Below, one piece after another: positions 12,171-24,074 of a DNA stretch of 64,000 nt. Below the pieces are notes generated by a model. The model was not told where the DNA came from and ran no database searches. It saw only the letters and a program-made list of their open reading frames with translations. The DNA is from Papiliotrema nemorosa (lineage: Eukaryota; Basidiomycota; Tremellomycetes; Tremellales; Rhynchogastremaceae), in assembly GCA_032158125.1 (NCBI GenBank), contig JASKOT010000006.1:124001-188000 (forward strand), read 5' to 3'. The translations under genes and the position numbers were made by a program. The number at the start of each line of letters is the position of its first letter. The stretch's first letter is position 1.

Positions 12171-15123
12171 ATGTCAAGTGAGGTGAAATACGAGGAAAAG
12201 TCGCCTCAGCCCCAGCTCGAAGGATTATCGGTCGTCCGAGACAAACAAGATCTCGGTGACGATGAAGCCGTCGCTATTGGTCGACCGCCCAGTGATATAC
12301 CTGAAGAAGTCCGAGCTGTCGTTCCGGAGATCGACAATCCTGAGACGCCTTGCGAGACTTTCAGAGCGTATTTCTTGGGATGCATCTTTGCGATTGTCGG
12401 TACGGGTTTGAACACCTGGTTTGGGGCTCGACAACCGGGTGCGCAGACTCAGATCAAAGGGTTCAGACTAGGCTGACGATCAGGTATCTACGTCTCACCA
12501 TTGGTGGCTCAATTCATCTCTCACCCCTTCGGTGTGATCATGGCGAAACTTCTCCCTTGTCGGAGATTCTCCGTCTTTGGTTATGTTTTCACCTTTAACC
12601 CGTAAGTCGCCGAACGCACCTGCAAGATTTCAACCTGACAAGCGCAGAGGACCATGGACGGTCAAAGAGCATTGTATAGTCACTCTCATGTCCACGGTCG
12701 CACTTCCCACAGCGACCGGAGTCGACATTGTCATCGCTATAGCCAACAAGAACTTTTTCAACGATCCCTCTACCGGTAAAGCTATGGGATTTCAGTTCTT
12801 AGCTGTATTATCTACCCAATTCCTGGGATTCGGTCTGGCAGGTCTGGCAAGGGAATTACTCGTCTATCCGAGCGCTATGATCTGGCCTCTCAACCTCGCC
12901 AAAGTGTCGCTTTTCAACGCTCTGCACAAGAGACAAGTCGACGAATCGGGTGAAGTGCAAGTGGAAGCTGAAGGTCCCGAGCCGGCCGTACACGGATGGA
13001 AGGTGTCCATGTTCCGCTTCTGTCTTTACGCAGCAGCAGCGAGCTTTTGCTGGTTGTTCGTCACTGCGTTCTTGTTACCTTGGTTCACGTACTTCAACTG
13101 GCCCACTTTGATCGCTCCGACAAACAAAAAGCTGGCCATTATAATGGGCAGCTTCACCGGATTGGTGAGTTACACTTTCGTGCGCTCATCCTTGGAGATT
13201 GGCTGATGAATTAGGGCCTCAACCCATTACCGACTTTGGACTGGACTTTTGTCTCCGGTGCTGGTCTGACACCGCTGATCACCCCATGGTGGGCTACTCT
13301 CCAGCTCTTTGGTGCGTATCTCGACCTCCTGCACATCTCAGATCTGACTGTCAGTCGGTGCGACCATCGGTCTGCTCATCATCATCGCCATGTACTTTTC
13401 CAATACTTGGTACTCTTCGTACCTCCTTCCCAACTCCAACTCGGCCTTTGACAGGTTTGGAAAATACTACGATGTCACCTCCATCCTGAACGAAAACAAG
13501 ACTTTAAACGAGACTGCCTACAAGGCTTACTCGCCCCTGTACTATTCGGCAGGATACAATCTCGTCTTCGGGGCGTACTTCGCCCAATATACCGCGGCAT
13601 TGGTATATGCAGGATTGGAACATGGTACGCAGATCCGAGACGGCCTCAAGCACGCAGCGAAGAAGGCGATCCGACCTCTTCGTCGCGGTCAAGCCGCCGG
13701 GCAAGGAGAGGATGATAATGGACCCGAGCAAGATGTCCACTATCAACTCATGAAAGCTTATCCGGAAGTCCAGCAATGGTGGTTTGCCATTATCGCAGTC
13801 ATCTCGATCATCCTGGGTATCGTGATGGTGGAGGTGTATGATACCCAGATGCCCGTATGGGGTATATTCTGTTGTCTCGCTCTGGCCTTCATCTTCCTCG
13901 TTCCGGCAGGAATCATCCTGGCTCTGAGTGTGAGCTATATTTTCTGGATCCGCTGGGTAGTGCTGATTGCCCAGAATATCCAAATTATCCTTGTCGTCTT
14001 GGCCGAGATCATACCCGGTGTGGCCATCCCAGGTAGACCATACGCCAATATGATTGTAAGTCGGTCGGTCGCTTCTGTAAGCTATGTTGACGTAGTCCAG
14101 TTCAAAATCTACGGCTGGATTGCTCTTGTACAAGCACTTCTCTACGTTCAAGATCAAAAGTTGGCACATTACCTTCACGTTCCGCCAAGAGTAGGTCGTC
14201 ATCCTCTATTTCGCTACGACCCCTAACGCTCAGGCCACCTTCCGAGCTCAGATGTTGGGTTGCCTGATAGGGTCTTTCATCACTCTTGGTGCGTTTCATT
14301 TGAATAGCCTTGACTGACCGCTCAGGAGTCATCAACTGGCAGATGGAAACCATCCCTGATCTCTGCACACCGGGTCAGAAAGACCTCATGACGTGCCCTT
14401 ACTACGTAAGTCCTTGACCCACAGTCCTGTCGGATCCGTTAGCTGATATCCAGACCACGTTCTTCTCCTCTGCAATCCTCTTCGGTGTCATTGGTCCCGA
14501 GAGAGTGTATGGAAACAATGGGCTATACAAAAACCTCATGTGGGCATTCTTGGTCGGTGCGGGCTTGTCCCTCATCGCTTGGGGAGTCAAGCGAAAGTGG
14601 CCAAACAGCATCACAAAGTGTCAGTCTACTTTTACTTTCTTCCATTCGGCATCACGGTTATTGAGGAGGTCTAACGTTCAGCGGTGAATGTACCAGTCAT
14701 CATTGGTGGCGCAATGTATTTCGCCCCGTACAACTGGGCATTCGTCTATTCGGGCGTACCTCTAGCATGGACATTTATGAGATACATCTACCGACGTTTC
14801 CCCGCTTGGTGGCGCAAATACGTCTGTAAGTCCTCGTCCCCAGTGTGACACTGTCGTAGGCTTTGAGAGCTGGGCTGAATGAAAGACGTATTGTCGATCG
14901 GATTGACGGTCGGCGCAAGTTTGTCCGGTATCATCCAGTTCTTCGCCATCACTTACCCTGGAGCGAGTATAACTTGGTGGGGTAACACATACTACCTCAC
15001 GGGGTGTGATGCGTTGGGATGCCCATTGAAGGAGCTCCCTGCACAGGGGTACTTTGGACCAGCAGTGAGTCATACTTTCATCGTCGTACAGAGTCATGCT
15101 CATATCAGCCGGGCGAATTCTAA
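12171..15123 (+). CDS. Oligopeptide transporter, OPT family
   Basis: Proton-coupled importer of small peptides or glutathione, plasma membrane. The ATG at 12171 (MSSEVKYEEK) leads to a polar N-terminus, then ETPCETFRAYFLGCIFAIVG and LNTWFGARQPG, the first helices of fungal OPT proteins. After an intron comes VSPLVAQFISHPFGVIMAKL, and the family signature GPWTVKEHCIVTLMSTVA follows. Many hydrophobic helices follow up to ~15060. The best ending splices GYFGPA to PGEF and stops at TAA 15121-15123. At least eight introns are present. The gene lies head-to-head with a prolyl oligopeptidase, which fits peptide uptake followed by hydrolysis, although the pairing may be chance. Confidence 0.92.
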
Positions 15124-15403
15124 GGCGATCATCAGCACTAAAGAGTGAGCCATCGACGATAGAAGGGGCAACAGGAATAGGTCAAACTTTGTGCATCGAA
15201 AATGAGTGATAGTTGGAAATACGTATCGGCGAGTTGTTTACAGTACTTGATGCAGTACGAGTACGAAAGAGGATGCATGATCAACATGATCCGTACATAT
15301 AATAGCCGAAGCTTCCAGCTTATCACTCACTATCTACCGTGAATGATCATCCCTGAACGCTTCCCCATCGGTCGATCATGAGTCCTGCGGAGTATCCGCG
15401 CAA

Positions 15404-17497
15404 TCAGGCAGTCGCAAGAGCAAGGCAAGCTTGAACCTGCTGCACATCAGCTCGGCCCTTTTCAGAAGATACTATAACTCACCTGACCGTTACAAGCATT
15501 GACAGTCAAGTCTCCCTTGTTTCCACCCTGATTGGCCGCATTCTGACACTTGTCCATCTGAGCATAACAGCTTCCTTGAAGAGCGTCGCCCAAAAAGTTG
15601 AACGTTCGGCCACTGGTCGTGTAGGTGTTACCGGACTTGAGCACAGCTGGCGCGGCGATCCCGCTCAGAGCTCCCGTGTACTTTTGGAAGTTGCCCGTGG
15701 TGTACGTGGGTGTAGCAGCCTTTGACGATGACGAAGTGGACGCTTTGGTGGATGAGGACGTGGTGGGTTTGACAGACGAAGTGCTGACTGGCTTGACGGA
15801 TGAGGTGATCGCCTTGGACGAGGAGACCGCCTTGGACGAGGAGGATGAAGCTCTGGAAGAGGCCGCAGTGGTCGCGACGGTGGTGGACGTTGAGCTCACG
15901 ACTTTCGAGCTGGAGGTGGTGGCCTTCGAGGAGGAAGTGGCAGAAGTAGGTGCGGATCCGCCAGATGCACTGAACATGAGTCCTACGCTCAGGGTTTGTT
16001 GGGACACACATACCCTGGGAGATGAGGCTGGATAGCCTTGACAAAGAGGTCATTGTCGGTGTTACCATTAGGCACAATGCTCAACTCGTAACTAGACGAG
16101 AAGCTTCCAGCCTATCATATGCGTCAGCTGATTCTGCTTTCAGAACGTCAGGGACTTACCGACCAAATGGCGAAACCAACATAGACGTCCGAGTTGTCGA
16201 CAAGGTACTCTAGCGATTGACCGAGACTACATACACTTAGCTTTGGCCCTGTCGGCACCGTTGATGGCTCACCTGGTCTGGCACGAAGCGGTATTTCCGC
16301 CTCCAATCTCAGAGATGATAGCTTTTCGCCCATTCTTCTGCAAGAAGCTCTTCAAGCTCGTCCAGGTATCGACACCACTTCTCGTCAGCTCATTATACCC
16401 CACGCGAGAGTCAGGTCACTTGGTAGTGCAGTCGGTGTGAGTTCCGGACCCATCGCTGTCAAGGTACTTGTGCACGTCGAGGATCAAAAGCGAATTGTCG
16501 CCCGTAGCGGGATCCTTGACATTCTGAAGAGTCAGCAACCTATACTTGACTTTGCCAGGCCCTGTGACGGACGAGGAGAGGCGCATTGGCACCGTCAAGC
16601 CAATCATCTGCGTGCGCCCAAAAGTTGCCCGGAAGAGCAATCGATTGAGTCTTGGCTCCAGCACCTCGGATGGCGTTGACCGCAACTTGGACTGACGCTG
16701 CCCTACAGGAATCTCAGTGCTGATGGTATGCGCACCTCAGTAGAGCGCTCACCATTTGGTATTGTCCGGGACATCGTGAGGTTCATTCATGACACCTATG
16801 CGGGATCAGTGGAAGCTCCCCCGCTCCAAGTTACACAAGCTCACCAAAAATGACCTTGGATTGATCCTTGTACTTGGTAGCGAGCAATTTCCAAACATTG
16901 GCAAACTACACATCGCGTCAGCCTTCAAGCCTTGTCTCGCTAGCAGGTTGGCTGCAACAAGCACGGAGGGGGATTTACCTGATCGTTTGACGGTCCACCT
17001 TGACCCACAATGCCCCCATTCCATCGCGCATAGTTGTGCAGATCAAGCATGACATACGCCCCAGCGTTCAAAGACGCCTGAACGAGATTATCGTATTGGG
17101 TGAAGTAGGCCGCATCGAGAGTGTTGGAATCTTGGTTATTGCCAACCATGTACTGCCATGCAAAAGGGATTCGAACCCTACGATCTGCGTCAGTGATCCG
17201 GTGAGGATACAAGGAGAAGATGGTATAGGGACGTACAGGTTGGCCCCCTTTTGGGTGAAGTGGGTGATCTGGTCTGTCCCGGGACAGTAGGAAGATCCAC
17301 CATATCCATCAGTGTTTATCCCAAACTCGCAGCCCTGTCTGTCAGTCCCAGAAACCCACCGTCCAACCAGGTCTGACACTCACAGCGAGATTAATACCGC
17401 CCAGTCTAGGGAGAGCTCGTTTGGCTGGCTGATGCAAGGGCACAGCGGAAGCAGAAACCAAAAGAGAGACGATCGCAAGGAGTTTGGCAGTGAGCAT
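15404..17497 (-). CDS. Secreted GH5 endo-beta-1,4-glucanase with Ser/Thr linker and C-terminal Cys domain
   Basis: Predicted endoglucanase acting on cellulose or beta-1,4-glucan outside the cell. The start at 17497 gives a signal peptide (MLTAKLLAIVSLLVSASA) followed by a KR processing site and LGGINLAG. GH5 features in order: VRIPFAWQYM, AYVMLDLHNYARWNG, VIFGVMNEPHD with the acid/base Glu, ILDVHKYLDSDGSGTH, and SEIGGGNT with the nucleophile Glu. A linker of ~90 residues almost entirely Ser/Thr/Ala/Lys/Val follows, then a ~75-residue module (YTTGNFQKYTGALSGIA ... CYAQMDKCQNAANQ ... TVNACNGQ). A final intron joins this to QVQACLALATA, stopping at 15404. The tail module is not CBM1; I do not recall a named family for it. 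A TATAAA-like box on the minus strand lies at 17687-17692. Confidence 0.9.
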
Positions 17498-17850
17498 GGT
17501 ATTCGATAGTAGGATCGGAAGTGAGGAAGGCTAGGTAAAGAGTGTGAGTGAGGAAAGAATGTCAAAAGTGCTTCGAGCACCGTCGGTTGGATTTCTTGGT
17601 GGAGATTGGGAAGGAGGTCGAAGAGGGATGGGATAGGGTGGAACCGTTTGAGTTGGGTTGGGGGAAGATCAGTGATGCAGATCAGCTTTATATCAGTTTG
17701 CACCAGACCCGGATCGACCGATGGCCGATCTGAAATGTCAGTCGTGTCTATCTCGATACCTTGCGATGGGATGTTTCCGATTGTCACATTGTCCCAAGGA
17801 AGGGCTGAAACAAAGGTCCGAAGGTACTCTCGAAGGAGGTTCGTCGCTCG

Positions 17851-18108
17851 TCACCGATCGATCGACTGGCCCAGATTGCCCACTACAGAGTCAGAAGAGG
17901 CAGTTCCGAAAACAATCACACCTCTCGCATTGATGCCTTTGAGGGGTAATGGTAGGTTGGCTGGTTTAGCAGAGTTTGAAAGGGAGATGAGGACGATGGG
18001 GTTGAAACGGGGTTCATTCAACTGCATCCGGTATTTGCGGGTAAGCGCAGAGCATCGCAGATGGACCTGGACTCCATGCTTGATACTGTTGCGTCGATGG
18101 TCTGACAT
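17851..18108 (-). CDS. Hypothetical 85-residue ORF
   Basis: Unrecognised. It reads MSDHRRNSIKHGVQVHLRC and continues into RFNPIVLISLSNSAKPANLP and GINARGVIVFGTASSD, with C-rich third codon positions like those of the window's real genes, and ends TGA at 17851-17853. A pyrimidine-rich stretch lies just upstream (~18130-18180), as expected for a promoter/5' UTR. A 268-codon open frame runs antisense over the same DNA (17606-18412), so at most one is real. More exons towards 17500 are possible but could not be fixed. Confidence 0.25.
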   Translation of the reverse strand: MSDHRRNSIKHGVQVHLRCSALTRKYRMQLNEPRFNPIVLISLSNSAKPANLPLPLKGINARGVIVFGTASSDSVVGNLGQSIDR

Positions 18109-18482
18109 GCCCCCATTGATGGTTGTCAAGGTACAAGAGGTGAAAACGAAGAAAGAGAGAGCGAGTGAAAAATCAAAACAAAGGAGGTTTCATCCTCGTT
18201 TCATCGCGTCAGGTCGCGTCGGTCCCCTTCATTGCCATGGTATAGGCATAGCCCAAGTAGCTCATGTCGATAGCCATAGTACGAGGCACGCGGTATTCAT
18301 ATGGTTCCTCTTAGGCAGATACGGCTATGTTGCGACCGTATGGACCGAGCAAAGGCCGAGACCATTCGAGTCAATTGATAAATATCACTCCACCTCGCTG
18401 ATCTCGCACTGACATCGATCCTCTTGCCGGCCATATCAAGACTCGTCTCTCGCTTTTTGCCATCGGGAAGGCATTGAGATCC
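18109..18482. other. Intergenic upstream of GNAT gene
   Basis: No supported gene; pyrimidine/purine-rich tracts near 18130-18180 and an AT-rich segment near 18370. Confidence 0.35.
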
Positions 18483-19238
18483 ATGCGGGTCATCACCGCA
18501 TGTTCACCTGTAGAGCTGGAACAGTGCATGGCCATCCGATACAAAGGTGAATAAGAATATCACTTCAGGTTAAGATGTCTAACGACCGGCAGTGTTCATA
18601 GAAGAGCAGGTTGGTTATTGGGTCCATTGTCCACCGTTCACACTGGCTGATCATGATCAAGGGGTTTCCGCCCTCAATCGAGATTGAAGATCCGTTCGTC
18701 GACATTTCTGACATTGACATGGGAATTGATGTCCGACAGGCAAGACGCTCACAGCACTCATTTCTTGCTGCTAGATGGGAATACACCAGCAGGTGCAGTA
18801 AGGTTGAACAACCAAAACTCTCAGGTGAGTCTTCGGACATGTGACCAAACGAGGAAGCTAACAAAAGTTGGGGAGATTTGCTATTTTGCCAGAGTATCGA
18901 GGTAAAGGTCTCGCAAAGATCCTCCTCGACGCTTTGTGTGCGCACGTTCAATCTGCCAAAGGATCTTTCATCCGTGCAGAGGTTCAGGTATGTCTTGCTA
19001 TAACTTCTCTTCCTCTATGACGATTAACATATCAAAGGCCGATTCCCGCCCGGGCAAAGTCGACGCTAGGGGAGTGTACCTTCGATATGGCTTTCAACCG
19101 GTGGGAGAGCTGTACATGAAGCTAGATAGTGCGAGTCCTTGTTCAGCTTTTGCGCCTGCTGATCCGGATAGTGCTGCATCAAGATATGATCATTCACCTC
19201 TGATCGATCGGACAAGACTCGCACGAGCATGGGCATGA
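18483..19238 (+). CDS. GNAT-family N-acetyltransferase
   Basis: Acetyl-CoA-dependent acetyltransferase of unknown substrate. Six exons join to MRVITACSPVELEQCMAIRY, KVFIEEQGFPPSIEIEDP (a conserved N-terminal block in this GNAT subgroup), HFLLLDGNTPAGAVRL, and FAILPEYRGKGLAKILLDAL, which carries the Q/RxxGxG/A acetyl-CoA-binding motif A. Motif B-like VYLRYGFQPVGELYMK follows. One intron near 18613 ends in AAG and the donor at ~18692 is GTTCGT; both were chosen to keep the frame. TGA is at 19236-19238. There is no targeting signal. The substrate could be a polyamine, an amino sugar or a drug-like amine; the sequence does not say. Confidence 0.85.
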
Positions 19239-19442
19239 GAGAGAACAATAATCGATCTGTTCGAGTTGCACAGATGCATTTTGGCCAATCCAAAATGGGA
19301 TGTTTACTTTTGCAGAATCTTCATCTCACACAACTTCTTCCTTTCTAGCTCACAATAAGTAGATAAATGTAGCGTCTATTCCTTGCGTCTGCCCGGGATT
19401 TGTGTGGCACGAGCAGCGCTATCTATAGTCTAAGACCTGTCC

Positions 19443-21270
19443 TTAGACCCGCACGACTCCAGTCGAAACGTGAACGTTCTTCTCATCTCCCGAGTCGAGA
19501 TCCTCCCCTACCGCATCGAGAGTCGTAACCGCCAAGTCCTTCTCTTCCATGCTTGCGGGTGGGAAGCGTCTGGAGCAGTATACAATGGCGCATGCGATCA
19601 AGACGGATGCGGCACCAGTGACGAGTGTCGCGATTTGACCGTTTCTGAACTTGGGAGCATCCACCACGGGCCAACAGACGATACCGTACCAGATGTTCCA
19701 GATGTTGGAAAACATGTTCATAGACGCGAGCGTCACGGCGCGGAGTATATCATCGTCCCTGCACAGGGTGTTGGCCCACGCAAACTGATATCAGTATGAG
19801 CACTTGGGCCGCATCGCTGCGCGAGATGGGTCACTCACGTTGGAAGCTTGTCCTGCGTATCCAAAACCGGCGATAATGTATGCGAACCATTTGGCAGCGT
19901 GGGGGACATTCCACACCAATAGTATGATGGATGAGATGAATACCGCAGCGTACATGATTGGGTTGACGATGAACCGGTTCCCCGTACGATCACTCATGAT
20001 GGTCAATCCATACGTCGACACGATCGCTACCGTGGTGAAGATTGACGGGTAATAGTTGATCTCTGACGGTGTGTACATCTTGGTCGATTTCAGATAGAGT
20101 AGGAATTCGCTGTACACTCCAGTCTTTTCGAATGCTGTCGCGGATAGCATGAACAATGCAGAGAACAAGTACCATTGCCACGAGAGGAAGATCTTTTTCG
20201 ATGATTTGCTAAGCGCGCTCCAGGTCATGCGTACGTGTTCTTTGGGCGGAAGGCGGTCGATGCAGAGTTTTCTCTCTTCTTCAGATAGCCAGACTAGTCT
20301 CAGTGGACCGGAGCAAAGATTGCAACTTACATGCTTTGACCGTGTGTGGGGTGTCGGGGAACATGATGAATCCATAGACGGCAATCGGGACGGTGATCAA
20401 AAAGTCCTACGTCTCAGCACACGGCGTTTTCAAGATACTTACAATGACAAAGAGCCATTGCCAACCGGTGAGGTTCGCCTTGCCCTCCAATGTTCGAATG
20501 ATGGCACCCTGCATGACTCCTGAAAAGAGCGTTCCGACTTGTGCAGCCGTTGCAAACTGGGATGAGTGAGGGTCTGAGATCAAACGAGTCACTCACCACT
20601 GCAGTCCTTGCGCCTAGCTCCGAGTCTTTGTACCATGATCCGAGGATGTACTACTGGTCAGTCGAGCACACAACAATATGTGCAAGGGCATACGTGAGTA
20701 CCTGAAAAGGTGGAAGCTTCAAAGATTGCCATGGTGAATCGAATGCCCCAAACTTGATGAGGTGTCTTGACAACTGGTCATAAGTATATGTATATGGTGC
20801 ATGAGATGAGGTGACGCTCACAAGCAAGGGCAAGGGTACAGATGCCCCACATGATCATGCAGAAGGGGAACCAGAATCGGGCCGGGACACGGTTTGAAGA
20901 CAGAATCAAGGCGGTGGGGAGTTGCCCAATGACATATCCAGCAGTAAAGATGGAGTTTGTAAAGGTGTAGTCGTTACCTTTGACTGAGGATTAGCGCTGG
21001 GCGGTTGGTGAAACAAGGCACCTACACCCTACATCTTCCTTCATTCCCGAAACATAGGCATTTGCAAGATTTGCACGATCTGTGACGTAAGATTGGTTGA
21101 GACCGATGGGTTAATGTGAACTTGCCTAGGTAGTTGCTGAAGTAGGACAGGCAGACATAGGTGAGAATCACCCCATCGAGCTTGTACAGCAGCTTTCGTT
21201 CCTTGGGGTCGCTCGGAGGCGCAGTCCAAAATATCGACCGAAGCTTGTCGTTGATCTTGTGGTAGCTCAT
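19443..21270 (-). CDS. MFS transporter, anion:cation symporter (Dal5/Tna1/pantothenate) type
   Basis: Plasma-membrane uptake carrier for an organic anion such as nicotinate, pantothenate, allantoate or a related amide. The start at 21270 (MSYHKINDKL) precedes WTAPPSDPKERKLLYKLDG and the first helix. A 46-nt intron (21080-21125) with a GC donor (GCAAGT) joins NYL to DRANLANAYVSGMKED, the diagnostic block of the ACS family. IPxPARFWFP-like sequence and about 12 hydrophobic segments follow. The C-terminus SMNMFSNIWNIWYGIVCWPV and RRFPPASMEEKDL ends at TAA 19443-19445. It is transcribed away from the amidase gene with a ~640-bp shared promoter region, suggesting co-regulated uptake and hydrolysis of an amide. 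Confidence 0.9.
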
Positions 21271-21914
21271 CTTCCTTGTAAAGGGGCAAGGGACCAATGA
21301 CCACACCACACCAAGCGAGACAGGGGCTTTAGTACTCGTGGGTGATCCGAGAGCTTATCTCTGCGACGCAACGAGCGCTATCTTGGAGGTCGGAATTCGA
21401 CCGGCCAGAAACCGCCGGTTTGGCTGTCGACACCCCAGTAGCCGAAATAACTCGCCTGCGCTACAAGAATCAGAAAGTTAGCTCCATGCCTTTGAATGGA
21501 AGTCCGACGAAGGCGTCGCGTCGGAGCTGGCCAGCTGGGGATCAAGGCAGATAGAATAGAGAGGGTTTGAAAAATCTCGCGCTCAACTCCGGTGCTATTC
21601 CCGGGTCTAGCGTATTTTTGCGCCGTTGACCGACAACAGAGAAAACACGCCAAGTTTTCATATGAATAATCGTGAGTCACATATCCTGAATCTCGGCTGC
21701 AGAAGAATTCGGGTAGACCTTGCAAGCCTTGCGCAGTGGCTCTTATCGCGCACAAACGTCGAAAAGAGAGATAAGGTGCCTTTGACCAGTAAAATACGAC
21801 ATGGAACCTCACCTTGACTTTCGGAGTTGCGCGAAAGACTAGATCGCAGTAATCTTGACCGGCCTTATAAGGGCACCGGTCTCCGAAAACAAAGACAACT
21901 TCATAGTATAGTAC
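21271..21914. promoter_or_regulatory. Shared divergent promoter of MFS transporter and amidase genes
   Basis: A 644-bp region between two divergently transcribed genes. Several GATA/TATC cores occur, which could serve GATA-type nitrogen regulators, but such cores are frequent by chance. No TATA box was fixed with confidence. Confidence 0.4.
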
Positions 21915-23862
21915 ATGATGGCCATCGAACCTTGGAAAACGATTGCGCTCAAGAAACAGGCAGCTCGAGATGCGCTCATTCCGTCTGAATGGCGACTCTC
22001 CAAGACCGCTGTCAATAAGGACGTGCTGGACGTTACGGATATCCCCAAGACTTGCGGCATATTGACACCTGACGAGGTGTCTATCACCGAGACTCCAGCA
22101 GACAAGCTGGTGGACCAGATGTCTTCCGGCAAAGTCAAGTCTCACGATGTCACCTTGGCGTTCTGTAAACGGTCCGCCATTGCTCAGCAGCTGGTAAGCA
22201 CCGGTAAACTCTTCTTTAGGGCTTCGCTTAACGTAGACAAACTGTTTGACAGAGATCATGTATGATCAAGCCCTTGAGCGCGCAAAAGAGCTCGACGAGA
22301 TGATCGCTTCTGGCGCTGGACCAGCAGGGCCCCTTCACGGACTACCGGTTTCTCTCAAGGACAACTTTATAGTCGAAGGAGTCGATACTACAGTTGGATT
22401 CGTCGGGTGGGCAAATCAACCCGCTAGGAAATCGGAGGAGAGTGAAATGACCAAGATCATGCGGGAAGCTGGAGCAATCATCTTTTGCAAAACGTGAGGT
22501 TGAAAGAGTCGGTATCGAGACCCGGCTGATGTTAGCAATGTCCCCACCGCGATGATGATGCCTGAGTCTTACAACAACGTTTGGGACTACACTACCAACC
22601 CCTTCAACCGGTCAGCGAGTAGTGGTGGATCATCAGGAGGAGAGAGCGCTCTGCTTGCAATGCGTGGTGCGCCTAACCACGCGTCATCTGGTCCGTTTTG
22701 CTAACCCTTGTCCAGGATCACCAGTAGGTGTCGGTACCGATATTGGAGGATCCATCCGTGGGTGATCTCTCTCTATGTGGCTCCAATCGCTAAACGCTCA
22801 GGGATTCCTGCTTCGTTCTGCGGATTGTATTCGCTCAAACCGTCATTTGGACGGTTCGCCACTTATGGCGCTCGATCCGGCATGCCAGGTCAAGAAGCCG
22901 TCAGATCAATCAACGGTCCCATGTCGTCTACCCTCGAAGGAGTGGAGCTTTGGACAAAAGCGGTTGTCGCTTCTGAACCGTGGTCCAGAGACCCAAATAT
23001 GATCCCCCTGCCGTACCGCGAGGTTGCCCTCCCTTCCAAATTGTGTTTCGGGCTCATCTCGGACAATGGTACCGTCAAGCCGACTCCACCTGTTCAACGC
23101 GCCTTGAAGGAAGTCAGGGAATCATTGGAGGCGGCAGGTCATACCGTCATCGACTGGTCACCGCACGACGCCCCGACTGCTGGTCGGATCATCCAGCAAT
23201 TGTTTGTAGGTGATGGAGGAGGAAAGATCGCAGCGGCAATCGCGGCAGGGAACGAACCCTGGCCCAAGGGAATGTCAAAGTATGCCGAAGCACATCAAAA
23301 GGTGGTGGAAGCTGGAATCAAGCCTTCTGTAGAGGACTATTGGACGACACAGGCAGAGCGGACAGCCTACGCCAAAGCAGCATTAGACGCTTGGATGAGT
23401 ACAAAAGAGCTCTCAGGTACGAGAAGGCCTTTCGATGGAGTCATCAGTCCTGTCACGCCATGGCCAGCATGTCCCAAGTATGTCGATGTTACCCAGGTGG
23501 TCAGGAATGTGATCAGTGTGCTGATGGCAGATACTGCTTTGGAGGCGATGTGTCCTATACTGCCATCTGGAACATTCTGGACCAGCCTTCTGCAACGTTC
23601 CCAGTTACCGTTGTAGACGTCGCACTGGACCAGAAACAACATATAGAAGCGAGAAACGAGGTCGAGCGTGCGATTTGGAACGATTGTGAGTTCCTCGGCT
23701 AAGTCTTAGCTAGGTGTCTGATGCCGTTTAGACGCCGCCGAGACGTTGTGCAATCTACCTGTTGGTCTGCAAGTGGTCGGACCGCGATTATGTGAAGAAA
23801 AGGTGTTGGCGATGACTAGGGTGATCCGGGATTGTGTGGAAAATCGATCATCAACTCAATAG
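21915..23862 (+). CDS. Amidase (amidase signature family, acetamidase-like)
   Basis: Hydrolyses an amide to acid plus ammonia. The ATG at 21915 (MMAIEPWKTIAL, possibly MAIEPWK at 21918) leads to SGKVKSHDVTLAFCKRSAIA. The Ser-cisSer-Lys triad is visible: Lys in GLPVSLKDNF, the Gly/Ser-rich core SASSGGSSGGESALL with the cis-Ser, and the nucleophile Ser in VGTDIGGSIRIPASFCG. Downstream are YSLKPSFGRFATYG, GPMSSTLEGVELW, and late exons YTAIWNILDQPSATFPVTVV and NLPVGLQVVGPR. Five or six introns. TAG is at 23860-23862. Length (~540 residues) suits the fungal acetamidase group. The neighbouring MFS carrier suggests a nitrogen-scavenging pair. Confidence 0.93.
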
Positions 23863-24074
23863 TCAAATTTGGGTTGCGAGTACAGAAACCGCAACGGCAG
23901 GGTGCTATGTTGGCATGTAATCGGTTCAGACCCTGGTTGTCATCTGGAGAAATGCAGGCACCTCGTCACCTTCTCTAGGTGTCATGCACGCTCTCATCAA
24001 CTCCCTGCATTATCGTCCATAAGTACCGTGTCAATTACCTCCTAAAATCAATCTAAGGCGAGGCGACTCTGCGT

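Noticed and set aside
13504..14202. 232-codon frame antisense to the OPT gene
   Set aside because: Shadow of the OPT coding strand; reads across its conserved helices.
17160..17180. GGTTCGAATCCC (minus strand), a perfect tRNA B-box
   Set aside because: It lies inside the GH5 exon and encodes the conserved VRIPFAW segment; no A box at the right distance.
21378..22259. 293-codon minus-strand frame over the amidase start
   Set aside because: Antisense shadow of the amidase 5' exons and promoter; no family resemblance.
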